A DNA stretch of 41,555 nt from an uncultured Prevotella sp. Lineage in GTDB: Bacteria > Bacteroidota > Bacteroidia > Bacteroidales > Bacteroidaceae. Below are positions 13,808-22,298 of the stretch, piece by piece. A program made the translations under genes and the position numbers. The notes under the pieces are model-generated. The model did no database searches. It saw nothing but the letters and a program-made list of their open reading frames with translations, and was not told the origin of the DNA. Positions within the stretch are counted from its first letter, which is position 1, and the number at the start of each line of letters is the position of its first letter. The stretch covers positions 1 through 41,555 of the forward strand of contig UQWP01000027.1 in the NCBI GenBank assembly GCA_900544825.1, given 5' to 3'.

Positions 13808-16198
13808 ATGAATATGTTATTACACAACCTGAAGGTTGCCCTGCGCAACATTCTCAAGTACAAGGTGCAGACTCTGGGCAGCATCCTGTCGCTTGCCATC
13901 GGTATGGTGACGCTTGCCACGGTGCATTCGTTTCTGCAGAATTTCCGCATGGCTTCCATTAACCATGAACCTTATTATGACAGGGTTTATAACCTCCGAT
14001 TCGATTCCATCCAAAAACGTCAATCGGAAAATTCAATTCGTATCAATGGTGATATCGTAAGAGCGGTGAAGGCGAATGGAGGACCTCGTTGCATAGAGCA
14101 GGGACCTTATGCTCCTAATGGTATGCTTACAGGCGGCTGGGCTGAGTTTACCCTAAACGGCAAGACAAGGAGAAAGATGTCGTTGTATGCAGTTCCCCTT
14201 GACCGTCATTATCCCAACTTTGTAGGTATCCGTTCTGCCATTACGGGCGAAAAGATAAAGGTGCTGGGTCCTCATGATGCCATTATCAACGAAAAGCAGG
14301 CAAAGCAAATCTTTGGTGACAAGAATCCCGTGGGTGCAAGCATTCGTTTGAGTAAAAGTTATGGGAATTATCAGTTGAGATTGGTGGATGTCTATCAAGA
14401 CTTATCATTGACTGAGCAAAATAGTTCTGCTCTCTTTTACTCGCCATGGGAGTTGGAAGATATGGATCCCGAGCAATTTTATGCTGTGAATTTGTATGTG
14501 GTGTTGAAAGAGGGATGTACGCCACAACAGTTGAAAGCAGAGGTGAACAGCAGATTGAAACCATTGGGGCTGAAGGTAAAAACAGAAAAGCTGAAAGATC
14601 GTTTGAACGAAGGGTATTCAACCGTTGCTATTGCCCGTTCCATCACTTATCTGATAGGTTCATTGATTCTGCTGGCTGCCATCATCGGTTTCCTGAGAAT
14701 GCAGACGCAGCTGTTCTGGATGCGCAGACGTGAAATCTCGCTCCGAATTACCAATGGTGCCACACGCCTTCAACTCTTCTCGATGTTTGCTACCGAGGTG
14801 GTGGTGATCGTGCTGGTGGCTTATTTGGTGGCAGTATTGATGGGAGCCTGGATTTGTGATTATCTGGCAAAGCCTCAGTTTGCAGAAATTACCTCCGAGT
14901 TAGGAACCATCAGTCATCTGTATCTCTATAGTCTGGTGATAGGGCTGGTAGTGATGATGTTGTGTCTCGCCATCATCTGGATTGTACTGAGTCGCATTTG
15001 TAAGCATACGCAAGCACTCGAATCAGGAATGAGAAGAAGCCATAACCATTGGTTCCGCAATACGATGCTGGGTGTGCAGGTGATGATCAGTATGTTCTTC
15101 CTGGGTGTCACTTTCTGCCTCCTGTGCTGGGTGGGCAAGATGGCAGATTTCAACCATATTCCTGATGACGAGCGTGCATACAAGCAGAGTCTGTATCTGC
15201 AGACAAATGCGGCAGAAAATGTCCAGCGCCTCAGAGACAAGCTCATCCATTTGCCGCAGGTAGAACGATGGATTCCTTATAGCTGGGGAGTTTGGCAAGT
15301 TAATGAGCTAGCAGAGAACGAGGAGTTCAGCAAGGCGGCTTGGCAAGGCGATCCTTATGCTAGCTATAATAATGTGACGAATTATAAAATTCGGACTTCA
15401 GCTGATACCTCCTATCTCGATTTCTTCAAGATCAAGGTGAATTGGAAGCCGAAGGCAAACCGGAAGAAATGTATCCTGGTAAATGAGGAGTTGTATAAGC
15501 ATATACGCCAATATCATGTTGCTCCTAATGATATATTGACTGTAGATGAGATGGATTCCTATCAGATAGCCGGAACGTTCCAGTCAATTCCTTATCAGGG
15601 GAGTATGAAAACTGATATATACTCATTCATAGTCATTGACCCTAAAGAGGCTTATGGTGCCACACATTATATTCTTGTGGCAAAGCCGGATGAATATAAG
15701 GAGATGCTGGTTGCAGTAGATAGAATGATACAGAAATTGGAGCCTGCTGTGGTAAAACCGATGTCATCCAATCTGCGTGACTATATGGCGAGGGAAATGT
15801 TTGCATTGGAAATACTGCAAAATATTGCGTGGATCCTGGCTATCGTGAGTCTGGCTATCTGCCTGATAAGCATCTTCAGTACGGTGATGCTGGATACGCA
15901 GACCCGCAAGAAGGAGGTGGCTATCCGCAAGGTGAACGGTGCCCTGACAAAGGATATTACCAAACTCTTCGGACGAACCTATCTGGTGATTACGCTCATC
16001 GCCATGGTGTTTGCGGTGGTAGCCATATTGCTGTTCCATATCGTTCTGAGCCAGATGTTCGAATTTGTAGAAATCAATCCAGTCTTCCCTATCATCCTGA
16101 GTGTAGTGATCGTGGTTGGCTTCATTGCTGCTATCATCGCCTGTCAGGTACGCAAGATTATGAAGGTGGATCCTTCGGAGATTCTGGCTAAGGAATAA
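13808..16198 (+). CDS. ABC exporter permease, fused FtsX/MacB type
   Basis: Inner-membrane permease of 796 residues. The N-terminus (LKVALRNILKYKVQTLGSILSLAIGMVTLATVHSF) is the usual MacB/FtsX opening with a membrane segment at ~22-43. A periplasmic domain (~45-275) follows, then three membrane segments (~280-400, the first FtsX domain). Another segment sits near 425-445 and starts the second half, with a second periplasmic domain (~455-660). The final FtsX domain with three segments (~670-790) contains the motif RKKEVAIRKVNGA and ends VDPSEILAKE. The protein is therefore two MacB-like units in one chain, which is common in Bacteroidota. The periplasmic regions are more A/T-rich and less conserved in look than the FtsX parts. 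The partner ATPase follows after 57 bp. Confidence 0.9.
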   Translation: MNMLLHNLKVALRNILKYKVQTLGSILSLAIGMVTLATVHSFLQNFRMASINHEPYYDRVYNLRFDSIQKRQSENSIRINGDIVRAVKANGGPRCIEQGPYAPNGMLTGGWAEFTLNGKTRRKMSLYAVPLDRHYPNFVGIRSAITGEKIKVLGPHDAIINEKQAKQIFGDKNPVGASIRLSKSYGNYQLRLVDVYQDLSLTEQNSSALFYSPWELEDMDPEQFYAVNLYVVLKEGCTPQQLKAEVNSRLKPLGLKVKTEKLKDRLNEGYSTVAIARSITYLIGSLILLAAIIGFLRMQTQLFWMRRREISLRITNGATRLQLFSMFATEVVVIVLVAYLVAVLMGAWICDYLAKPQFAEITSELGTISHLYLYSLVIGLVVMMLCLAIIWIVLSRICKHTQALESGMRRSHNHWFRNTMLGVQVMISMFFLGVTFCLLCWVGKMADFNHIPDDERAYKQSLYLQTNAAENVQRLRDKLIHLPQVERWIPYSWGVWQVNELAENEEFSKAAWQGDPYASYNNVTNYKIRTSADTSYLDFFKIKVNWKPKANRKKCILVNEELYKHIRQYHVAPNDILTVDEMDSYQIAGTFQSIPYQGSMKTDIYSFIVIDPKEAYGATHYILVAKPDEYKEMLVAVDRMIQKLEPAVVKPMSSNLRDYMAREMFALEILQNIAWILAIVSLAICLISIFSTVMLDTQTRKKEVAIRKVNGALTKDITKLFGRTYLVITLIAMVFAVVAILLFHIVLSQMFEFVEINPVFPIILSVVIVVGFIAAIIACQVRKIMKVDPSEILAKE

Positions 16199-16255
16199 AA
16201 TGCGTCATTTGAAAGTATAAAAGTATAATATGAATTTAAAGAAACGATAAAGATT

Positions 16256-16930
16256 ATGATTCAATTAGATAATATCAAGAAAGTATTTCAGACAGAAGAG
16301 GTGGAGACCTGGGCTCTGCGCAATATCAGTTTGCAGGTAAAGGAAGGCGAGTTTGTTGCCATCATGGGACCTTCGGGATGTGGCAAATCTACATTACTTA
16401 ATATAATAGGTCTGCTGAATAATCCTACAAGTGGCAGCTATCTGCTCGACGGCAGGGATGTGAGCACGCTGAAGGAGAGCGAACGTACCCTGATAAGAAG
16501 AGGTATGATAGGTTTTGTGTTCCAGAGTTTCAACCTGATAGATGAGTTGAATGTGGTGGAGAACATCGAGTTGCCGCTCCTGTATATGGGAGTATCGGGC
16601 AAGGAGCGCCGTAAGCGTGCCGAGGATGTGATGGAACGAGTGGCAATATCCCATCGTGCCAAGCATTTCCCATCGCAGCTTTCGGGCGGTCAGCAGCAGC
16701 GCACCGCCATCGCCCGTGCCATCCTGCCGCATCCTAAGCTGATTCTTGCCGATGAGCCTACGGGAAACCTGGATTCCAAGAATGGCAAGGAGGTGATGGA
16801 GCTGCTTTCTGAGTTGCACAAGGAAGGTACCACCATCGTAATGGTAACCCACTCGCTGCATGATGCCAATTATGCCGATAGAATCATCAATATGTTTGAT
16901 GGTGAGATTGTGAATCAGGTGGAGATGTAG
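16256..16930 (+). CDS. ABC transporter ATPase, MacB/LolD-like
   Basis: Cytoplasmic ATPase of 224 residues powering the permease encoded just upstream. Visible motifs: Walker A GPSGCGKST (38-46), Q-loop GFVFQSFNLI, signature LSGGQQQR (~141-148), Walker B LILADEPTGNLD, and the switch histidine in MVTHSLHDA. Length and motifs fit the LolD/MacB/FtsE group rather than importers. It is the last gene of the sigma-54-type operon and is followed by a strong terminator. A mechanotransmission role (no transport through the membrane itself, as in MacB) is known for the family and assumed here. Confidence 0.95.
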   Translation: MIQLDNIKKVFQTEEVETWALRNISLQVKEGEFVAIMGPSGCGKSTLLNIIGLLNNPTSGSYLLDGRDVSTLKESERTLIRRGMIGFVFQSFNLIDELNVVENIELPLLYMGVSGKERRKRAEDVMERVAISHRAKHFPSQLSGGQQQRTAIARAILPHPKLILADEPTGNLDSKNGKEVMELLSELHKEGTTIVMVTHSLHDANYADRIINMFDGEIVNQVEM

Positions 16931-16945
16931 GATTTTATGATATGA

Positions 16946-16987
16946 AAATCGCCCGATAGCATCAAAGAATGTGCTATCGGGCGATTT
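16946..16987. terminator. Bidirectional terminator between exporter operon and miaA
   Basis: A perfect 16-bp stem (16946-16961 with 16972-16987) with a 10-base loop lies between the convergent ABC ATPase and miaA genes. A/T ends on both sides would give short U-tracts in each direction. Confidence 0.9.
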
Positions 16988-16991
16988 ACGT

Positions 16992-17891
16992 CTATATCTC
17001 TTCATCAATAAATCGGATGATTTCATCCTGCTGGTCGGGATGATACCAGTGGATTTCGGCATCTCGCTTAAACCAGGTGAGCTGCTTGCGCATGTATTCA
17101 CGGCTATGTGACTGTATCTGGCGGATGGCTTCATCCTTGTCTATCTCGCCATCGAAATAGGCAAACATCTCCTTGTAGCCCACGGTTCTTAAGGCGGTGA
17201 GACCCTTGTGAGGATATACGCTGCGGGCTTCTGCCTCCAAACCATCCTCCATCATCAGCAGCACACGCTGGTTGATGCGATCGTACAGTTCGGCACGGTC
17301 GCGGTTCAAGCCTATCTTGATGATGCGGAAAGGACGCTGCTTCTTTTCGGCAACACGAAAAGAAGTATAGGTCTTGCCAGTCTGGTGACAGATTTCCAGG
17401 GCATGCACCACGCGGCGGGGATTCTTCTTATCTACTATCGCCCAATGCTCCGGGTCCATCTTGTGGAGTTCTTCTACCAACGCCTCCAAGCCTTCGTCTT
17501 CCAGGCGCTGTTTCATCCAGATACGGATGTCGTCACGCACGGTAGGAATATCGTCGATACCCTTGCATACGGCATCGATATACATCATGCTGCCACCTGT
17601 AAGCAGCGCCACATCGTGATTCTTGAAGATATCCTCTTCCAGGAGATTCATCACGTCGGCCTCGTATTGGGCTGCGCTGTAATAATCTTCGATATGATGG
17701 TTGCCTACGAAATAATGCTTCACCCGTTGCTGCTGTTCGGCAGTAGGCGCAGCGGTTCCGATAGAGAGTTCTGCGAAGATCTGTCGGGAGTCGGCATTAA
17801 TAATAGGTATAGAGAGATGCTCTGCCAGAGAAAGACAGAGCTCGGTCTTACCTACACCGGTAGGACCGAGCACTACAATTAAAGTTTTCAT
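16992..17891 (-). CDS. miaA: tRNA dimethylallyltransferase
   Basis: Transfers a dimethylallyl group to A37 of tRNAs reading codons that begin with U, which stabilises codon pairing. Length 299 residues, as usual. The P-loop GPTGVGKTEL is at ~8-17. The substrate-binding DSRQIFAELSIGTAAPT motif and the LLTGGSMMYIDAVCKGID motif follow. The RTVGYKEMFAYFDG and RQYARKQLTWF-like (HSREYMRKQLTWFKRD) motifs occur near the end. Its ATG overlaps the lpxA stop by one base (TAATG), so translation is coupled to the lipid A genes. It is the last gene of that operon. Confidence 0.96.
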   Translation of the reverse strand: MKTLIVVLGPTGVGKTELCLSLAEHLSIPIINADSRQIFAELSIGTAAPTAEQQQRVKHYFVGNHHIEDYYSAAQYEADVMNLLEEDIFKNHDVALLTGGSMMYIDAVCKGIDDIPTVRDDIRIWMKQRLEDEGLEALVEELHKMDPEHWAIVDKKNPRRVVHALEICHQTGKTYTSFRVAEKKQRPFRIIKIGLNRDRAELYDRINQRVLLMMEDGLEAEARSVYPHKGLTALRTVGYKEMFAYFDGEIDKDEAIRQIQSHSREYMRKQLTWFKRDAEIHWYHPDQQDEIIRFIDEEI

Positions 17892-18661
17892 TATCGGATG
17901 ATGCCTCGCTGAGAACTCTCTACGAAGTCGATGATGTACTGGATTTCCTTAGTCACCTCAAGATTCTTCTTGATTTCCTCGATACCTTCCTTCAGGATAC
18001 CCTTGCTGTAGAGCAGGCGATAAGCCTCGTGGATGTTCTGGATGGTCTCGTTGCTGAAACCACGGCGACGCAAACCGATGAGGTTGATGCTGCAATAGCG
18101 GGTTGGCTCCTTGCCGGCAATGATATAAGGAGGAATATCCTGAGAGAAACGGCAACCGCCCTGGATCATCACGTAGCCTGCGATGTGGCAGAACTGATGA
18201 ACGAGAACGTTGGCGCTGACGATGGCGTTGTCATCTACAACCACCTCGCCGGCAAACTTGGTTGAGTTACCGATAATCAGGCCGCTGCCCAGCTCACAGT
18301 CGTGAGCCACGTGAACAGTCTCCATCAGGAGGTTGTTGCTGCCTACCACGGTCTTGCCCTTAGAGGCTGTACCACGAGAGATAGTAACATTCTCACGGAT
18401 GCTGTTGTTATCGCCCACCTCGCAGGTTGTCTGCTCGCCCTTGAACTTCAGGTCCTGGGGCTTTGTAGAGATGCTGGCGCCTGGGAAGAATTCATTATTG
18501 TTGCCGATACGAGCGCCCACGTGGATGGTAACGCTGTTCTGCAATACGTTGTTATCGCCCAAAACGGTGTCCTTGTCAATATAGCAGAAAGGACCGATAA
18601 TGTTGTTGTCACCGAGTTTTGCCTCTGGATGAACAAACGCTAATGGACTAATCTGATTCAT
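17891..18661 (-). CDS. lpxA: UDP-N-acetylglucosamine acyltransferase
   Basis: First step of lipid A synthesis: transfers a hydroxyacyl chain from ACP to the 3-OH of UDP-GlcNAc in the cytoplasm. At 256 residues it has the normal length. The first ~185 residues are left-handed hexapeptide repeats (e.g. IGPFCYIDKDTVLGDNNVLQNSVTI split over several coils). The conserved METVHVAHDCELGSG segment contains the catalytic histidine region. The C-terminal helical part (~190-256) includes GLRRRGFSNETIQNI, the usual LpxA helix. It follows lpxC-fabZ with 15 bp spacing. Confidence 0.96.
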   Translation of the reverse strand: MNQISPLAFVHPEAKLGDNNIIGPFCYIDKDTVLGDNNVLQNSVTIHVGARIGNNNEFFPGASISTKPQDLKFKGEQTTCEVGDNNSIRENVTISRGTASKGKTVVGSNNLLMETVHVAHDCELGSGLIIGNSTKFAGEVVVDDNAIVSANVLVHQFCHIAGYVMIQGGCRFSQDIPPYIIAGKEPTRYCSINLIGLRRRGFSNETIQNIHEAYRLLYSKGILKEGIEEIKKNLEVTKEIQYIIDFVESSQRGIIR

Positions 18662-18676
18662 ATTTCTATCTTATTA

Positions 18677-20059
18677 TTACTTGTTCTTAACAATCTGTGC
18701 AGTGAAAGTAGCCTCTGCCACCACCTGGTCGCCTACGAACATATAGCCCTTCATAGAGCTGATGCCATGGCGCACTGGTGCGAGCAACTCCACACGGAAG
18801 AGGAGGGTATCGCCTGGAACCACCTTTTTGCGGAACTTCACGTCGTCGAGCTTCATGAAGTAAGTGCTCCAGCGCTCAGGCTCTTCCAGCTGGTTCAATA
18901 CGAGCAGACCGCCACACTGTGCCATCGCCTCTACCTGGAGAACGCCTGGCATAACCGGTTCCTCTGGGAAGTGGCCAGTGAAGAATGGCTCGTTACTGGT
19001 TACGTTCTTGACGCCCACGATGCTGGTAGGACCCATAGCGATGACCTTATCTACCAACTGCATTGGGTAGCGATGAGGCAGGAGCTGACGGATGCGGATG
19101 TTATCCATGATTGGCTCCTCGTTTGGATCGTAGATAGGAGCCTGGATTTCGTGCTTGCGAATCTCCTTGCGCATGAGGCGGGCGAACTTGTTGTTCACGG
19201 TATGGCCCGGACGGGTAGCGATGATGCGACCCTTGATAGGCTTGCCGATGAGCGCCATATCTCCGATGATGTCGAGCAGCTTATGGCGAGTACACTCGTT
19301 CTCCCACTGCAAAGGACGGTGCTGGATGTAACCCAACTTGCTGGCATCCATGTGAGGCACCTTGAGATGGTCGGCGAGCTGATCGAGCTGAGCCTGCTCT
19401 ACCTGACGCTCGTAGATAACGATGGCATTGTCCAAGTCACCACCCTTGATGAGGTTTGCCTGGAGCAATGGCATGATATCGCGAACGAATACGAAGGTAC
19501 GTGCGGAAGCAATCTCGTCAACATAGGCCTCCATCTTGTCGAGGGTAGCAAACTGGCTGTTGATGAACTTGCTCTCGAAAGAACACATCGCCGTGATGCT
19601 GAACTCCTCATCTGGAAGGATGGTGATGACAGAACCGTTGTCGTCCTTCACCTCAATCTTATGACGGATGATATAGTAGTCCTTCTCTGCATTCTGTTCC
19701 TGGATGCCTACGCTCTGAATCTTCTCTACATACATGGATGCAGAGCCGTCGAGGATAGGGAACTCAGGACCATTTACCTGGATGAAACAGTTGTCGATGC
19801 CGAGGGCATAGAGAGCAGACATACCGTGCTCGATGGTAGAGATGCGAACGTCGCCCTTACCGAGTACGGTGCCACGCTGGGTTTCAACGACATTCTCAGC
19901 CACAGCCTGGATGATAGGCTCGCCTTCGAGGTCGATGCGCTGTATCTTATAACCGGTGTTCTCTGGTGCAGGATTGAAAGTCACGGTGAGGCTCAAGCCT
20001 GTGTGTAATCCCTTGCCGCAAAGAGAGAAGCTACCTTTCAGTGTCTTCTGTTTTGACAT
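18677..20059 (-). CDS. lpxC/fabZ: Bifunctional LpxC deacetylase / FabZ dehydratase fusion
   Basis: One 460-residue protein joins two enzymes. Residues 1-~310 are LpxC, the zinc-dependent deacetylase that commits UDP-3-O-acyl-GlcNAc to lipid A. Zinc-ligand regions are ISTIEHGMSAL and RHKLLDIIGDMAL, and GPEFPILDGSA is also conserved. Residues ~315-460 are FabZ, the 3-hydroxyacyl-ACP dehydratase, with LPHRYPMQLVDKV (catalytic His) and GHFPEEPVMPGVLQVEAMAQ (catalytic Glu). The fusion is a known trait of Bacteroidota and helps place the organism. Linking the two may balance acyl-ACP use between lipid A and phospholipids. It is 14 bp after lpxD and 15 bp before lpxA. Confidence 0.96.
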   Translation of the reverse strand: MSKQKTLKGSFSLCGKGLHTGLSLTVTFNPAPENTGYKIQRIDLEGEPIIQAVAENVVETQRGTVLGKGDVRISTIEHGMSALYALGIDNCFIQVNGPEFPILDGSASMYVEKIQSVGIQEQNAEKDYYIIRHKIEVKDDNGSVITILPDEEFSITAMCSFESKFINSQFATLDKMEAYVDEIASARTFVFVRDIMPLLQANLIKGGDLDNAIVIYERQVEQAQLDQLADHLKVPHMDASKLGYIQHRPLQWENECTRHKLLDIIGDMALIGKPIKGRIIATRPGHTVNNKFARLMRKEIRKHEIQAPIYDPNEEPIMDNIRIRQLLPHRYPMQLVDKVIAMGPTSIVGVKNVTSNEPFFTGHFPEEPVMPGVLQVEAMAQCGGLLVLNQLEEPERWSTYFMKLDDVKFRKKVVPGDTLLFRVELLAPVRHGISSMKGYMFVGDQVVAEATFTAQIVKNK

Positions 20060-20073
20060 AATTATATATAGTT

Positions 20074-21108
20074 TTATTTATTTTTCTTCAGTTCTTCAAT
20101 CTGCTTCTTCAGGTCGTTGAGTTCCTTGTACATATCAGGCAGGCGACGGAAGATGGCCTGTGACTTGAAGTAAGCACGCTGCTCCATAGGAGGAGTACCG
20201 ATGAGCTGCTGGCCGCTCTTGAGGCTGCCTGGCACACCGCTCTGTGCTCCGAGGAACACCTTGTCGCCGATGGTGATGTGACCGGCGAGACCTACCTGTC
20301 CGCCAAACATACACCATTCGCCTACCTTGGTACTGCCGGCTACACCCACCTGTGCAGACATCACGGTGTTGGCACCGATGTCGGTGTTGTGGGCAATCTG
20401 AACCATATTGTCGAGCTTCACGCCCTTGCGAACGTAGGTAGAGCCCATGGTAGAGCGGTCAACACAAGTATTGGCACCAATCTCCACATCATCCTCGATG
20501 GTTACGATACCAATCTGAGGAATCTTGTCGTATCCATCAGGACCTGGAGCGAAGCCGAAACCATCAGCACCGATGACACAACCTGCATGAAGAGTAACGT
20601 TACCGCCGAGCTTGCAGCCGTGATAAATGGTTACGTTAGGGTAGATGAGGGCATTCTTGCCGATCTTCACTCCCTCGCCAATGTAAGCGTGAGGATAAAT
20701 CTGGCTACCTTCGCCCACCTCTGCACCATCGCTGATATAAGCGAAAGCACCAATATATACGTTCTCAGCCACCTTAGCCTTTGGAGAAACAAAAGCCAAT
20801 GGGTCGATGCCCGTCTTCTTAGGCTTCATTGATTCATACATCTGGAGCAACTTAGCCACGCACTCGTATGCATTCTTCACACGAATGAGGGTGGTAGAAA
20901 CAGGATGATCCAATTCCACGGTTTCGTCGATGAGTACGATGCTCGACTTTGTGTCATAAACGAAGTGAGTATATTTAGGGTTTGAAAGGAACGAGATAGC
21001 GCCTTCCTTGCCTTCTTCGATTTTAGCGAAGGTGTTGACTGTTGCGTTCTCATCACCTTCCACACGGCCCTGAACGAACTGGGCTATTTGCGCTGCGGTA
21101 AATTCCAT
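20074..21108 (-). CDS. lpxD: UDP-3-O-(3-hydroxyacyl)glucosamine N-acyltransferase
   Basis: Third step of lipid A synthesis: adds the amide-linked hydroxyacyl chain. The frame is open to 21174, but the ATG at 21108 gives the family start (MEFTAAQIAQFVQGRVEGD) and 344 residues. Residues 1-~100 form the uridine-binding domain; ~105-320 are hexapeptide repeats, with the His-containing LAGHITIGDKVFLGAQSG segment typical of the active site. The last ~25 residues (MYKELNDLKKQIEELKKNK) form a short coiled coil. It is the first gene of the lpxD, lpxC-fabZ, lpxA, miaA operon. Confidence 0.95.
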   Translation of the reverse strand: MEFTAAQIAQFVQGRVEGDENATVNTFAKIEEGKEGAISFLSNPKYTHFVYDTKSSIVLIDETVELDHPVSTTLIRVKNAYECVAKLLQMYESMKPKKTGIDPLAFVSPKAKVAENVYIGAFAYISDGAEVGEGSQIYPHAYIGEGVKIGKNALIYPNVTIYHGCKLGGNVTLHAGCVIGADGFGFAPGPDGYDKIPQIGIVTIEDDVEIGANTCVDRSTMGSTYVRKGVKLDNMVQIAHNTDIGANTVMSAQVGVAGSTKVGEWCMFGGQVGLAGHITIGDKVFLGAQSGVPGSLKSGQQLIGTPPMEQRAYFKSQAIFRRLPDMYKELNDLKKQIEELKKNK

Positions 21109-21182
21109 ATTTATCAATCTTCTAGTTTGTATTACTTGGGGTCTCCTTGCAAGATTCTCTTTTAGGAAACACATTCTGTTTG

Positions 21183-21190
21183 CAAAAATA
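21183..21190 (-). promoter_or_regulatory. -7 element for the lpxD operon
   Basis: On the minus strand this reads TATTTTTG, matching TAnnTTTG, and lies 74 bp before the lpxD ATG. No good TTTG is present at 20 bases upstream, so the promoter assignment is moderate. Confidence 0.5.
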
Positions 21191-21262
21191 ACAAAATAAA
21201 TTTAGATTCTCGTCATTCTTTTGTAATATTTTGCTTTTTTCGCCAACAAATGGGTATTTTTT

Positions 21263-21298
21263 AGGCGCAAAGCCTCTTTTTCAAGATACTTTGCGCCT
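21263..21298. terminator. Hairpin with AGGCGCAAAG arms
   Basis: AGGCGCAAAG (21263-21272) pairs exactly with CTTTGCGCCT (21289-21298). On the minus strand it is followed by TAAAAAATACCC, on the plus strand by few T. It lies beyond the pyrF gene and may end the long phoH-to-pyrF operon. Confidence 0.55.
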
Positions 21299-21314
21299 GA
21301 AATCTTATTTTTGT

Positions 21315-21333
21315 GGGGGATTGCAAATCCCCC
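21315..21333. repeat. REP-like hairpin GGGGGATT/AATCCCCC
   Basis: An 8-bp perfect stem (21315-21322 with 21326-21333) with a three-base loop. Together with the next hairpin it shares the core GGATTNNAAATCC. Such short G/C-capped palindromes are common as dispersed repeats between genes, so it may be a REP-type element. Confidence 0.6.
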
Positions 21334-21358
21334 GGTTTAAGAGGTCGAACCTTTTTTA

Positions 21359-21379
21359 CGGCGGATTTCAAATCCGCCG
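21359..21379. repeat. REP-like hairpin CGGCGGATTT/AAATCCGCCG
   Basis: Arms 21359-21368 and 21370-21379 are perfect reverse complements with essentially no loop. On the minus strand it starts 18 bp after the pyrF stop and is followed by TAAAAAAGG. It may act as a terminator for pyrF as well as being a repeat. Confidence 0.6.
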
Positions 21380-21396
21380 GGACGCCTAGCGAGGGC

Positions 21397-22242
21397 TTAG
21401 CCTAGCTTAGCAAGCTCTGCTGCCATTTCCTCCTGGAGTTCCTTTGCCTTCTGACCTGCAACCTCTGCGAAGTCCTCACCGTTGCTGGCGTAGATGATAC
21501 CGCGAGATGAATTGACGAGCAGACCGCAATCCTTGATGATGCCGTACTTGCAAACCTCCTGGAGGCTGCCGCCCTGGGCACCAACACCTGGTACGAGGAG
21601 GAAGTGGTTAGGAGCCACCTTGCGGATGTCCTCGAACATCTGACCCTGAGTAGCGCCAACTACGTACATCATGTTCTCATTGTTGCTCCATTCCTGGCTC
21701 TTCTTCAGAACTTTCTCGAAGAGGCGCTCGCCTTCCTTATCCTCGGTGAGCTGGAAGTCGTGGCTACCCTTGTTGCTGGTCAAAGCCAGGAGGATAACCC
21801 ACTTGCCTTCATACTCGAGGAATGGCTTAACAGAATCCTCGCCCATGTAAGGAGCTACGGTTACTGAATCGAGGTTGTACTCCTCGAAGAAAGTCTGGGC
21901 ATACATCTTGGATGTATTGCCGATATCACCACGCTTGGCATCAGCGATGATGAAGTGGTTTGGATAGTGGCTCTTGAGATACTTGATGGTGTTCTCGAAG
22001 GCAATCATACCGTCGATACCACGGCTCTCGTAGAATGCCAGGTTTGGCTTGTAAGCCACACAGTAAGGAGCGGTAGCGTCGATGATAGCCTGGTTGAACT
22101 TAAACATCATCTCAGCTTCTGCGCCCTGGATTTCCTCACTCTCTGTGATGCACTTAGGCAACTTATTGATATCTGTATCAAGACCTACGCACAAGAAGCT
22201 CTTCTTGGCGAAAATCTGCTCTACAAGTTCTTTTCTGTTCAT
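21397..22242 (-). CDS. pyrF: Orotidine-5'-phosphate decarboxylase
   Basis: Last step of UMP synthesis: decarboxylates OMP. Two in-frame ATGs exist; 22242 (MNRKELVEQIFAKKSFLCVGLDTD) is preferred over 22266 because it gives the family N-terminus and the upstream ATG lies inside a strong hairpin. Length is 281 residues, the long form (type 2, ~270-280) found in Bacteroidota. Key motifs are FLCVGLDTD, the catalytic block IIADAKRGDIGNTSKMYA (Asp-Lys-Asp), and LVPGVGAQGG for phosphate binding. It is last in the operon after prfA, with 56 bp between the genes. Confidence 0.94.
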   Translation of the reverse strand: MNRKELVEQIFAKKSFLCVGLDTDINKLPKCITESEEIQGAEAEMMFKFNQAIIDATAPYCVAYKPNLAFYESRGIDGMIAFENTIKYLKSHYPNHFIIADAKRGDIGNTSKMYAQTFFEEYNLDSVTVAPYMGEDSVKPFLEYEGKWVILLALTSNKGSHDFQLTEDKEGERLFEKVLKKSQEWSNNENMMYVVGATQGQMFEDIRKVAPNHFLLVPGVGAQGGSLQEVCKYGIIKDCGLLVNSSRGIIYASNGEDFAEVAGQKAKELQEEMAAELAKLG

Positions 22243-22260
22243 AATATGGTATTTATGATG

Positions 22261-22291
22261 ATTCATCGCTCCGGTTCTCGGAACGATGAAT
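22261..22291 (-). promoter_or_regulatory. Hairpin between prfA and pyrF
   Basis: ATTCATCG and further bases (22261-22273) pair with 22279-22291: 13 pairs, one a G-U pair in the minus-strand RNA, with a five-base loop. It begins just after the prfA stop and ends 18 bases before the chosen pyrF ATG. No U-tract follows, so an mRNA processing or stability role is more likely than termination. Confidence 0.55.
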
Positions 22292-22298
22292 AAGGGTT

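Noticed and set aside
18677..20059. LpxC-FabZ fusion as a novel chimera
   Set aside because: This fusion is already known as general in Bacteroidota.
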